The notes under the pieces are model-generated. The model ran no database searches. It saw only the letters and a list, made by a program, of their open reading frames with translations, and was not told the DNA's origin. A stretch of DNA of 64,000 nucleotides, taken from contig WNKI01000002.1 in the NCBI GenBank assembly GCA_015350385.1, positions 146,622 through 210,621 of the forward strand, given 5' to 3'. This stretch comes from Aculops lycopersici. Lineage: Eukaryota; Arthropoda; Arachnida; Trombidiformes; Eriophyidae. This document shows positions 42,486 to 53,185 of this stretch, piece by piece; within the stretch, counting starts at the first letter, position 1; every line of letters begins with the position of its first letter. The translations under genes and the position numbers were made by a program.

Positions 42486-43486
42486 AATGGAATTGGCGGT
42501 CTGCTAGCTGACGACGCGAACACAACAAGAGCGATGAGTTTCCTTATTTAGTGGAGTTTAGTGTGGTAGTTGGAGAAACAGGTAGGTATATAATACAGGT
42601 ATAACATGGGCTAACAGGTTGTTAGTTGTTGTTGTTTTTGCCACTCCAATGGCCACCAGCTAAACTTGTTGCTCACTCGCCTGTTGGTGCCTGCCACCTG
42701 TTGGCTCGCCACTCACTTGTTACCCATTGGGCTGCGTCAACAGGTAACAAGCGGCGGCCGTCACCATTGCGGCTCATGGGCGAAAACGTGATTCAATGCA
42801 ACGCCATCAAATCTCCTTGCTCCGGTTCCATTTGAAACGTCGGCGTCGGCAGCTCGGAGCTTTTCACACACTCTTCTCGACAATCCTGGTCTCTGGCTAG
42901 GTAGAAAAGAGCAAGTGGACGACGAATGGGACATTTTTTGAGGAGGTAAAAAGAAGTGACACTCTTGCTGCTTTTTTGAGCCACCAGGTTGTCTTAAGTG
43001 AGCACCAAGCAAAAGTGGACACCAACAACGTGATTGTCGTCCACTACTCAGTCCACCTGAAACTAAGTTTGTCTGTGATGTTTTTAGGACACCTGTTGTT
43101 GTAAATGTTGGGCGATTAATCTTCGCGCCTATGGGAACTCATGAGACTGTCGACTGTTCAGTTTGAGGTGAATAAATTTTCAGCCGAATAAGGAGTCAAA
43201 GTTCTATTTGCATTCGCTGCCTTACAATTTATCGTATCAAATTTATTTACTGTCCACTTGACTCTGAATATTATAACTCAATGGTGTGGCTCCAATTTTA
43301 CTGTGAGAACCTCTGGCACTTGAAGTGTTCTTTTAATTTCATTCACTATTATCATTGCCTTGTAATTCGAAAAAGAAAAGACAACAAGTGGCAAATTGTT
43401 TCTGTCTTCGGATAAATATTCAACAAGTTGTGTTGTCTTCGTTGTAGTCGACGTCTAGGTCGGATATGAGGTTAATGTGTAACACA

Positions 43487-43888
43487 TTAGCCAATGTAAC
43501 TTTCCTTTACGCCGCCACCCGAGGATTCAAAGGCACTCAATGTTGGAATTGGCGACTCATAATAGAATCTACTTTGCTGGGGTTTGGAGCTGCCACGGTA
43601 ATAGGCAAAGATGAGAAATATACTACTCGCTAGGAATAATGTCACTCCGGCCATTAGTATTAAAATTCCCATAACCCTGGGTAAACTTGAACCAATGTAA
43701 CGCTGGTAGTAGGCATCATAATTGGGTGGGGTAATTTCGGTGTAGTAGATGAAGGTGATGAATCCGCCGGCAAATATCATGAGTATTCCAAGTACAATCA
43801 GCGACAAGCTGCAGATTGTAACGGAAGTCCGATTTTCTCTTTGATACCAAGCGCGCGACGAGGCCAAGTCTAGATTTTTCCTATTCAT
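43487..43888 (-). CDS. Small two-TM membrane protein, unrecognised
   Basis: 133 residues from ATG to stop. Two hydrophobic helices are clear, at about residues 22-48 and 69-93, separated by a short polar, Tyr-rich loop (EITPPNYDAYYQRYIG). The N-terminus (1-20) is basic and the C-terminal tail (95-133) is Ser/Tyr-rich and polar; both may be cytosolic. A small two-pass layout occurs in many TMEM families; I do not recognise this one. Composition and TM layout support a real gene. Confidence 0.65.
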   Translation of the reverse strand: MNRKNLDLASSRAWYQRENRTSVTICSLSLIVLGILMIFAGGFITFIYYTEITPPNYDAYYQRYIGSSLPRVMGILILMAGVTLFLASSIFLIFAYYRGSSKPQQSRFYYESPIPTLSAFESSGGGVKESYIG

Positions 43889-44198
43889 CTTGAGTTTTCT
43901 GACACTTTTTTCACTTGATCGCTTGCCTCTTATTGATCCTCAAATTTCATTCAGCTTATTATAAATAAATACAATTAATCTGAAATACAATTCATAATGA
44001 GCAACAGAAATTGTGCACCATTGACTTGGCTCACAGGAGCAACCACCTGTTTTGTTTGATAGCTACAACAGTAACCTAGGCAACCATGTGACTGGTGAAT
44101 GAGGTTACCTGTTGACGGTTCACTGGCTAGAGGAATGAATTCAGGTTACCTTTTTATTTGTTAATTATAATGAGCATTCACTTTGCAACCCGTACCAA
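43889..44198. other. Gap between two minus-strand genes
   Basis: About 310 bp; includes the probable promoter of the 43.5-kb gene and the 3' UTR of the 44.2-kb gene. AT-rich, with two GGTTACC words. Nothing else stands out. Confidence 0.5.
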
Positions 44199-45368
44199 CT
44201 ACTGACTTGACCACATGGATTCCTCCTCAGTTTCTGTTTCCTCCTCGTCCTCAACTTGATCAATCTTTATCTCAAAACATTGGGAGTCATCAAAGTCCCC
44301 CTTTCGGAAAAATCTCACCAAACCTCCGATTAACTCCCGTTGTCCATGTCTGGCAAAGTGTTTGCTCACTACGTAATAGACCCAAGCCGATAGAAGTCGT
44401 TGCGAGAAGATTCTAGTTTTAATTTTCAACACTCTAGTTTCCTCTAACATTGGCTCAAACATGTCGTCACCAAGAGCAGAGGCATAAATTGAACAGGGCA
44501 TTCGAATGTACTTTATAACCAACTCCTCAACTAAATCCTGAACAATGGAACGAGACTTTCTTCTCGTTGACCTGCTCTCTTCCACCTGTTGCTCTAGGGC
44601 AGTCAATTCGGGATTCTCTTCGGGTACAAAAGCTTTCAACACCAAGTAGGCAGATTTTGCGTCAATATCCGAGGAGAATGATTTTAGTTTTGCCAGAAAT
44701 TGACGAATCCTCTTGCTATTCGTATCAACGCTATACAAATCCTCCAAAATCATGCCCTTGAATAGGGCATTTAATCTGCAGAAATTCTCCACCAACGACA
44801 TCTTGTCGCGAGGGATCAATTTGAGCCGCTCGGTTAATTCCGATTCGTAGCTATCGGCTCTCAAAGCCAAGTATTGTCTTGCCTTCAACCATAGGACACA
44901 ACAAACTCTATTCCCGTCGTACACTTCAATTGGATCATTAATATCCACCTTAAATGCATTCAAATTAACCTTTAGAATCTTCAAACACTCGCTATGGTGA
45001 TTGCGACCGTCTTCATCGATCCGCTGGTCAAGTTGTATTAGTGAGACAAAGTTGCGCAGCGATTCCAATAGCGTCTTTTCGAATAGATTCTTTGTCTCTA
45101 TTGTGGCCTCAAGATTAACTAACAACTTGGCAGCCGTCTGAAGGTTATTATCACAATCAAGCTCCTGATTTGGCAACTCTAAATCCAAATACTCATTTAT
45201 GTGTCGCAAATTTGAGTTCCTTAAAAGCCAGGCAAATCTATGGGGAAACAGGGCCGACTTTTTGTTACTAAAATCGCCACCATTCTTCCCTTTCCCCTTT
45301 ACAGATCGTTTGGCTCTCGCGCCACTTAGTACTCGCACCAAAATGGCGCCGACCAGTAAGCTAATCAT
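44199..45368 (-). CDS. Unrecognised 389-residue helical protein with N-terminal hydrophobic segment
   Basis: ATG to stop in one exon. The first about 18 residues (MISLLVGAILVRVLSG) form a short hydrophobic segment that could be a signal peptide or anchor, followed by a basic Lys/Gly stretch. The rest is rich in Leu, Arg, Asp and Glu and looks mostly helical to about residue 365, with an acidic tail (EDEEETETEEES). Two or three Cys only. No family recognised. The start codon is about 160 bp from the ATG of the divergent secreted protein, so the two may share a promoter. Confidence 0.7.
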   Translation of the reverse strand: MISLLVGAILVRVLSGARAKRSVKGKGKNGGDFSNKKSALFPHRFAWLLRNSNLRHINEYLDLELPNQELDCDNNLQTAAKLLVNLEATIETKNLFEKTLLESLRNFVSLIQLDQRIDEDGRNHHSECLKILKVNLNAFKVDINDPIEVYDGNRVCCVLWLKARQYLALRADSYESELTERLKLIPRDKMSLVENFCRLNALFKGMILEDLYSVDTNSKRIRQFLAKLKSFSSDIDAKSAYLVLKAFVPEENPELTALEQQVEESRSTRRKSRSIVQDLVEELVIKYIRMPCSIYASALGDDMFEPMLEETRVLKIKTRIFSQRLLSAWVYYVVSKHFARHGQRELIGGLVRFFRKGDFDDSQCFEIKIDQVEDEEETETEEESMWSSQ

Positions 45369-45527
45369 TAGTGCAGCAATATATTAGTGGCGTCAATAAG
45401 GATAATAATTCATTTGCAATATCTCTCCTCTGTTCACCTACCCTCTGATCAAAAGTCGGCGTGTGTAGCTTTTGACATTTTAAATGATGTCAAAAAAGTA
45501 AAGGAGAAAAGAGGACAGGGGGAGGGA

Positions 45528-46405
45528 ATGAGAAACGGGGTGAGTTCATCAGAGTGTCAAGCTCAAAATTCACAGGTGGCGCTTGGGCCAACGAGGGGCC
45601 CAGCCAATCAATGGGCTTCTAAATTTAGACCAAAGGTTCACAATTGACTGCTGCCCCCGTTTCCGATAAAACTCTCTAGGCGCGTGCCAATCAGCAGAAC
45701 GGAATCATCGAAGCGCAGTGTTAATGAAGAGAAGGAGTGAAAAGAGTACCAACAAGAAAATTAAGGTAGTAGCAGAGGCAAAAAAGTAGCCGATAATAAT
45801 GAATCTCGTCGCGTTCATCGGTTTTGCAGCCGTCTGCATTGGAGATTTTTATTGCAATTTGTCAGGTCTTAGCTTCCGGTTTATCAGATGGCGGCAACCA
45901 GTGCACTAGAATCGACTCGCTGAATGCCGATATTCTGAATTTGGCTTTTAGTCTGCAGGACGACTACTCTACTGAGCCCTTTACAGCAAAAACCTTAAAA
46001 AGTGTCACTCAAACAGAGGACCTTCGGGTGACTGAAGAGGACGTGGCACGCGATTTGAGTGAGTATTTAAAGGGTTACGAGTTTAAAGGGAAGAAGAGCA
46101 AAGTTCAATATGCAATCAATAATGTTGCAAATCTATGCGAACGCATCGAGACTACACTTGGTAATTGCTTCGAGTTTGCCAAAACAAGTGGCCAATTGCA
46201 ACAGCAACTACAACAACCACATGTAAATGGTAAACAAGATAACCACCACCAACGAGCGCTAATTGAATTAGCCAAAGTGAATTGGTGCCGCATATTTGTT
46301 GTAACCAAGGATAAGGATTCACTCTTCTTCAAGGTCACAAACAAAGCGCAAAGTCAAAAGCGAAAGTTCCTCTTCGGCTCCGGAACACGGAAGCAAATTG
46401 AGTAA
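45528..46405 (+). CDS. Unrecognised signal-peptide protein, about 196 residues, tentative two-exon model
   Basis: The main exon (45830-46405) lacks a usable ATG, so I join it to a short first exon 45528-45539 (MRNG) through intron 45540-45829 (GTGAGT...TTTTGCAG) in phase 0. This gives MRNGPSALEIFIAICQVLASG, a plausible signal peptide. The mature part has a Leu-rich segment, a conserved-looking block around residue 55-110, a Gln run (SGQLQQQLQQ) and a basic C-terminus. Four or five Cys. Family unknown. The stop codon overlaps a good donor (GA/GTAAGT at 46401/46402), see findings. Divergent from the 44.2-kb gene. Exon 2 is more certain than exon 1. Confidence 0.5.
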
Positions 46406-47004
46406 GTTCCTGGCTGATTTGTTGCAAAGAGCAATAAAACCTCACTACTGACGTCTGAGAGTGACAAAAGGGGAGAGAGTAATTGTCTTACGTAAGTTTT
46501 GAAGCAGATAGACGATGAGTTGGGATGAGCTGAGAGTCAGTAAAATTAAAACGGATACACCGCTACCTGATGGCAGGTGAGGCAGTTAAATCTCAAGTCT
46601 GAGCCTACAGCCTTAGAAACAGAAGGGGGCGTCGGCTGCCATTTTCATTGCCTCTCTGAGCGACAGTATTTGCCTCATGTTTTCGCTTCAAGTTACCAAC
46701 TTCGTCACAAGTTGTCATCTTTGTCGAAAAACAGCCGCTACTATTTCTCTCTTTCTTCAAGACCTTGGCTTAACCCGCGACAACAATGCAAATCTTGCGA
46801 TCAGTCTGTTTGTTTGCTTGCTCATTTTTAAACTGAAATTTCTTTCTCTCTCCTTATTCTTCAAGTTTGCAGGTAGACTCAAAATCATGACGCGAACCTT
46901 GTATTTATGGCGCTTAATGGGCCCATTGAAAGTCTCGAAGTTGAGCTTAAATGGGAAGTCACGACGGCTGATGATGCTGCCGCTGCAGCTATGCCGACGG
47001 CATC

Positions 47005-47009
<5 letters not shown>

Positions 47010-47041
<32 letters not shown>
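47010..47041. repeat. AG dinucleotide repeat
   Basis: About 15 AG units near a pyrimidine-rich putative acceptor at 46872. Confidence 0.9.
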
Positions 47042-47047
<6 letters not shown>

Positions 47048-48313
47048 CAAAATCTAAAGTCTAGTCAGCTAGTCGAGAGGTGAGCTTGAATTACTGCTCT
47101 CCCGCCCACTGCTGCTACTAATTCTATTGCTACAGACAGCGCTGAAAAAGAGTAAAGACTTAGCTCATTTTCTCATTCTCTCAGTTTTAAGTGACCTAAA
47201 GTCGGAGGACCAAGATGCACGATAAGAGGGGCGGGAGTTTTTGAGGGTCGACTAGCTACTTAGTCAGCAGTTAGCAGTATTTCTGCCAATCTATTGAACT
47301 GACTAAGCTGCGGTAGCAGTAGCAATGATAAGCAGCGGCGATGACGAGAAGTAGGAGGATAGAAAAAGATCAAGGCTTCGAGTGGAATACTACTAAGTCC
47401 AATAGTTACGAGTTTCGAGAGAAGAAGTTGTGGCGGGTACCTAGCGCCACTAGCTTGTCAATGTAAGCGGGACTTGAAGCGGCGCCTCAAGCGACACAGG
47501 CGCACACATTGAGACGAGAAGTGTACAGTTGTGTGCATAAATTTCAGCTGGCCGCTCGTTGGTAGCAAATCTTTTCAGCATGCGACAGGCGCGATGGATT
47601 TCCAATCTCTCGTTGTCTTGTAGCCTTTACGCTTCTAGCGTAACAGCGTAGCAGCGCCCCTGAAACGAGAGTTTTGTTTGCGGCGCTATGGCCGCCGGCG
47701 AGCAGATCGGTACGCAGTGTGCACCAGAATTCGCCTCGGCTAGTCTGGGAAAACCCCTCGCCAGTCAGGCGGTAGTTTAATATCACGGACAGAGACAGAG
47801 AGTTTAGTTGGTTGTCACGTCGCTAGCTGGCCGGCCGGCCGCCGCGAGCTACAACTGTAACTTGGCGTCTGTGAGCGAGCGCGAGATGGACATCGGGCCG
47901 GGGACTGACGCACGCACACATTGATTCGGGCTAGAGAGAGTGACGCACGCACAAACGCCCTCGCAGGCGTCTAGCGACCGCAAACTCTCGTATGTTGAGT
48001 GGCCAGCGCGATGTCTCGATACGTCGCTGCTTCCCCCACTTGCGGCACCCCCTCGGTGGTGGCGGCAGCGGCAGCCGTCGCAAGGCGCTATGCGCCGCCT
48101 GACTCTGGCAACAAAGGCGCAGCGACGACGCGCACTGCACGTCGCCTCAATGGGCGCAAAAGAGTTTGTGTTTTTATTGCGACTTTGCCGCTAGTGCTGT
48201 CGCTGCCGCTGCCACTACTGCTTCTACTGCTTGCGTCGTCGTTGCCGCGCAGAAGGAAAGGAAGTTGCTAGTTGCTAGGAGAAAATACACGCAAAAGTGA
48301 GGTACTAGCAAGC

Positions 48314-48383
48314 GAGTTCTGAGTTCTGAGTTCTGAGTTCTGAGTTCTGAGTTCTGAGTTCTGAGTTCTGAGTTCTGAGTTCC
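48314..48383. repeat. GAGTTCT heptamer tandem repeat, 9 perfect copies
   Basis: Nine exact 7-bp units (48314-48376) plus one with a single change (GAGTTCC). Seven-base periodicity means all three frames are visited every 21 bp, so the minus-strand SELRTQN repeat is an artefact. The following GTTGAAGTTGAAG words are short degenerate relatives. Confidence 0.95.
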
Positions 48384-49153
48384 AAGTTGAAGTTGAAGTT
48401 TGGAGTTCAAGTACAGTTTCGAGATTGGAAAAAAGAAATGTGAATACAGAGAAACTTACAAAAGTGGATTCTATTTATTCTCGTTATCTTCAGCGATAAA
48501 TTTTGTGATCTATTGCAATTGTGTGTTACGTGATATTAATAATAATATTATTACATATTAAATAGGAAAGCTTTTTTGCAAGAAGCCAGTGGAAAAGGAA
48601 GCAAAAGTCGCGAAGACTTCCAAGGTGAAGTGGAAAGCGGAGAGCTAGAGTAACCGCAACCATAACCGAGTCGAGTGTTAGCCAATCGCCAGTCTCGGCG
48701 CCCTCGTCGTCGGCGGCGACGGTTGCGGCGTCCAGTGTCCAGCCAACAAGGCAATCGATTCCATTAGAAGCAAGTCAAGCTAGCGAAACTCATTTTAGGA
48801 CCTCAAGCTCGGGAGCCGCGCCACCAGGCGACGGGCTCCTAAGCTCAACTCTATCGAGTTTTTTACCTGCATCGCAATCTTCAAGTGGCACAAATAAATT
48901 ACAAGATGCAATTACTGCCACAACAGCGACCACCACAATATTTGCAACCACAAGCTTCCAAGCCGGAACACCGCAAACTCCATCGACGACGACGGCAGCG
49001 GCGGCCACAACACACAATTTTATTACGTCAACAAGCACGAGCTGGCCGACCACAACAACCGAGCACCATGCGGTTCCGGTTCCGGCTACCGCAAGCGGCC
49101 AGTCGCCCGTCACTCTATACAGTGCGCCGCCTAAAAGAGTTCGGCTCGACCGC

Positions 49154-52100
49154 ATGGCCACCGTGGACATGATCATCGTGGTCGTCTACATCCTGCTCAT
49201 CCTCTCGACCTCGATAAGCGTAAGTATCAGTGTCAGTGTTGAGTTGAGTTGGGTTTTGTTATTGTCATGGACACACATCGACTATGCCCATCGATCGACT
49301 AACTGACTGACTGGCGCCAGCAACGAAACTTCCAGACTAAACTTGGAAAAGTGGCCTTTACTCACTCTTATCTCATGTTGACCTCGATGCTGGAGGCCAA
49401 CAGCCGATAGTTTGCTCGCCAAATCATCACTCACTAACTTGAATGGCTGGCCGTCGGCCTGTGAGTTTGTCGCGCATGAGCTCAGGTTGCATATAGTGCC
49501 GTGGCGCCTCCAGTGCAACTTGATCCGCCCATCGGTCGACAGCGCAACAGCCACTTGACACTGAGAGAAGAAACTGGCGAGCTCAACGACTTGGCCAACT
49601 TGTTGACTTCCACTCGTAGTTGTCGTGTTTGTGTTTTAGATCATGAGTTGTTTAGTTTGACAAGCTAACTAACACGCTTTTTCCACGCCACAACTCATCC
49701 CTCCACAACAACTTTTCCCCACATAACTACCCCAATAACTACCACTTGTTTTAATGCGCAACACACACACACTCATGCACAATGCAATATTTACACGCGA
49801 CATAGACCATGATAAGAACCAAAAAGTCCAACAAACGAAAGGCCGCTCTGGCTGGCGGCAAGGGCCAAGCGGCGAGCACTCTGATGGCGAGCAGAAAGAT
49901 GAGCTGGTTCACCGTGGGCCTGAGCATATTTGCCAGCAATCTGGGTAGCGAGCACTTCATTGGTCTAAGCGGAAGTGCGGCGGCCAACGGAATTTCAGTG
50001 GCAGCATTCGAGATGAACGCTCTCGTCATCCTTCAACTTGCAACCTGGATCTTTCTGCCCGTTTTAATTGTGAGCAAAATCTCCACTTTACCCGAGTATA
50101 TGTCCAAACGTTTTGGCGGCAAGCGAATCCGAACTTACCTGGCGGTCTTGTCCATTTTATTGTATATATTTACCAAAATTTCAGTAAACTTGTACTCGGG
50201 CGGAATCTTTATTCAACAGGCAGTTGGATGGAATCTATACACAAGCGCCATGTTTATTTTGGCTCTAACTAGTATTATGACCCTAACAGGTGGCCTGAAG
50301 GGGGCAATGCTTATTGACAACATGCAAGCCATTGTGATGACTCTAGGCGCTAGTTTGGTTTCGTATCGGGCTCTCGAGAGGATTGGCGGGTGGGAAATGT
50401 TGAAGCACAAGTATTCGATAGCCACGCCGTCGATGGTGCCGCCAAATATGACCGCTTGTGCTAAGCCAAATCCGAGGGCCTTCCAAATGTTGCGCCCTTG
50501 GGACGACAAGGACATGCCTTGGATTGGATTCTTGATCGGCCAAACTCCCGCCTCAATCTGGTATTGGGCCGCTGACCAAATGATGGTCCAGCGTTTCCTG
50601 TCGGCGCGCTCGCTGGCCCATGTCCAAGGAGCTTCCGTTTTCGCGGGCTACCTGAAGATTTTGCCACTCGTCTTTATGGTTATACCTGGAATGGTCAGTA
50701 GAAGTCTGTATGCCGACGAGGTGGCTTGCATCGATCCGCAGGAGTGCCAAAAGTATTGCCAATCAAGCACCAGTTGCTCGAACACTGCCTACCCCCGGCT
50801 GGTGCTCGAGTTGTTGCCCATGGGTTTGCGTGGCATGATGGTGGCCGCAATGGTGGCTGCGTTGATGGGCGTAAGTAAACTTACCTGCATTTACTCAAGA
50901 AACTCTCCTTGGTCATAATCGACTCGAGAAAACTAACCATCTTTCATCTACTTATCAATCCAAACTCATGATAACCGAAACAGGATCTTTGTAATGTCTT
51001 CAACAGTGCTAGTGCTTTATTTACGTGTGATATCTACCCACTGTTCAGGAAAAACATTACTCCAAAGGAACAAGCCACCGCCGGTAGAGTCTTTGTAATA
51101 ACTCTCGTCTCGGCTAGTATTATGTGGATCCCAGTTATTCAAGAGATGCAAGGTGGTCAGCTGTTCATATATATCCAAGCAGTGGCGGCCATGTTTGCGC
51201 CTCCCATTGCCGGAGTGTACATTTGTGCAGTTTTATGGAAGAGAACCAATGAAACTGGAGCCTTCTGGTCGCTCATGATCTCCTTCGCCTTGGGTTTGTT
51301 TAGAATGGGAGTCACTCCTCTTTACAGTGAACCCAAATGCGGCGAGCAAATTGCCGATTTAAGACCCTGGTTCATCAAATTGCATTACATGTACTATGCA
51401 GCCTTCCTCTTTTGGGCCTCCATTGGATGCTGCTGCCTCATAAGCTACCTCACGAAGCCACCGGCTCCCTTTAGAGTGAGTACGCAGGTTACCTGAATTT
51501 TTGCCTTTGCTTTGGTTTTAATCAGATCAATACTAACTTTACTCAACCTTGTCTGAACCAACCGACCGACCGACCCACATGCAGCTCATTCGAACCACCT
51601 ACTGGACCAGATTCGACACCAACATTCGACGCGACGACAAGAATGTCTTTGAGATGAGATACAACGGAGCCACAACAAACTCAACGAGTTTGTCCACTGA
51701 TGTTGGCTCAACCAAGTCGATCCTGCCCAAGGATGACTCAAGCGATTCTTTTGTTGCCAGCAAGACATCACAACAGCGACTCTTCACTATCGAGGGTAAG
51801 TATTTTCGAATGAAGAAAAGAGTAGTTTTGCTAATCAACAACAGACACCTGTTAGCAATGAAACTAACATTGAATCCATATTGTAACAAACAGAACAACC
51901 GGAAAAAAACAAAACCGCCGACCTGACCTCAGTTGTGGTGGACATCAACAAGGCAGCCGCAGCGTCGGGTGGTCTCGATGTCCCGAAGACGGCGCCCATT
52001 CAGCCTGCAGGTGGCAAGCGTGCTCCCATCCAACACCAAACCTCCCTATCGGCTCAAGCATCGGCGGCCGTCGGTGCGGCCAGTGAGGCTGGAAAGTTCA

Positions 52101-53080
52101 TTGCAAACAAGTTGGCGTCAGAGGTTAATTTGAAGGGTGCCAAGGAGATGGTGCTCGCGGCAGCCAACCATCTAACAGGTGGAGGTCCGCCCAACTCTCG
52201 TATCAAATTCAAGAATCTGGACGGCGAAGACTACGATGATGATGATGATGTTGACGAGGATGACAATGATTACGGTGATGATGGCGGCGAAACAGGTGGC
52301 ATTGAGTCGACAATGGACGACGAGGACGAGGATTCGGAGGACTTCCGGCGCCAATCGCAAAGGTCGAAGCGAAACAGGAAGAGTCAGTCGGTGCTAAGTG
52401 CAGCCTTGAGCTCCTACAAACAACGCGGAGGCTATGGAAGAACGGCGACCTATGAGGAGGTTGGCGAGGAGGACGAAGAGGAGGAGGAGGACGATGACGA
52501 CCAGGAGCGGATGAAATTCAACAAGTCGGCCTCGTTCAAGGGCCGCAAGGGGGCGGTCAAGTTGGCCGGAGAGTCGGGCAAAAGTATTCTTAGCAAACAA
52601 CCTAGTGGCGATCTGGACTCCTCCACTGATGACCGCATTAGTCCGGCGCCAGGTAGTTCGAGCAAACGGCGTCGAGCTGGCGACTCGGAGAGTGGCGGCA
52701 GCAAGCAGCCGCTCATGGCGAGCGGAGGCAAGAGGCTCAAGTCGGGCTCTCGAAGGTATAGAAACTCTCGTCGCCAGTCGAGTAGACGAGCCTCATGTGG
52801 TGAAGGCGGTGGACGAGGTAGCGTTAGAGGTAATAGTATCAGCAGCAAAGTTTACGAGCAGCACGATGACGATTTTGACGATATTGACCAGGAATCAGGC
52901 AGGAACTTCCGGTGTTTAGATAACAGCGTTGCCTTGTTGATCAAGACGCGATTCGAGGAAACACTGTTACGTATTGCGCTTGTGGCCATTATTTTTGTTG
53001 CCGCCGGAATGTTTATTATACTCTCACTGCCACCTGAAGCGCCACCCAAGGAAGTGGTCGACATTTTGGTCAAAACTTGA
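49154..53080 (+). CDS. SGLT-type sodium/solute symporter (SLC5 family), five exons
   Basis: Exons: 49154-49219, 49806-50870, 50984-51475, 51585-51795, 51894-53080; introns 586, 113, 109 and 98 bp, phases 0,0,0,1, all GT/AG. About 1,006 residues from the conservative ATG at 49154. It would use the sodium gradient to import sugar, inositol or a similar solute at the plasma membrane. SLC5 landmarks: ASNLGSEHFIGL (compare ASNIGSGHFVGL in SGLT1), LPEYMSKRFGG, YIFTKIS, GASLVSY (SGLT1 has GSLILTG here), WYWAADQMMVQRFLSA, and MSRSLYADEVACIDPQECQ in the extracellular loop. The last exon carries a roughly 350-residue cytosolic insert, strongly acidic then Ser/Arg-rich, before a final TM helix (about 20 residues near the C-terminus). 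Upstream frame is open to 48629, so the N-terminus may be longer. Substrate not inferable. Confidence 0.9.
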
Positions 53081-53185
53081 GAGATAGAAGATACCATGAA
53101 AACTGTGACAACTACATCAATCAATTAATCAATTAACTCGAAGGGGTGTAGCCCAAAATTATTATCAGGAGATTTACTAATAGGC

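Larger units (their letters stand above)
33523..43486. other. 10-kb gene-free stretch, candidate regulatory or intronic DNA
   Basis: No open frame here resembles a protein family; the longest (about 187 residues at 33966-34529, minus) is Arg/Ala/Leu-rich. It contains many simple repeats, and is enriched by eye in CAGGTAG (36542, 36795, 37149, 37781, 40279, 41507, 42579; both strands) and in CCACTTG/CAAGTGG (34238, 34254, 34620, 37953, 40304, 40961, 41701, 42912, 43254, 43385). It lies directly upstream of the giant gene and downstream of the 43.5-kb gene, so it may be a large control region or an untranslated-exon intron. Confidence 0.5.
46406..49153. other. Upstream region of the SGLT gene, no separate gene supported
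   Basis: 2.7 kb between the secreted protein and the first assured SGLT codon. It holds an AG microsatellite (47010-47041), a CpG-rich patch at about 47800-48250 (possible promoter or untranslated exon) and the GAGTTCT heptamer repeat. From 48629 to 49153 the frame of SGLT is open without a stop but lacks an ATG; this is discussed under SGLT and in the findings. Confidence 0.5.

Noticed and set aside
46677..47012. 111-residue frame and an overlapping frame with an acidic, coding-like stretch at about 46887-47010
   Set aside because: Runs into an AG microsatellite and has no matching splice phase with the upstream gene.
47999..48271. 90-residue plus-strand frame that ends in a hydrophobic Leu run
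   Set aside because: In a CpG-rich patch; could be an untranslated or first SGLT exon, but no splice link to the open SGLT frame could be shown.
51122..51496. 124-residue frame ending in VSTQVT
   Set aside because: It is SGLT exon 3 read through its donor at 51475; the intron removal continues the family sequence.
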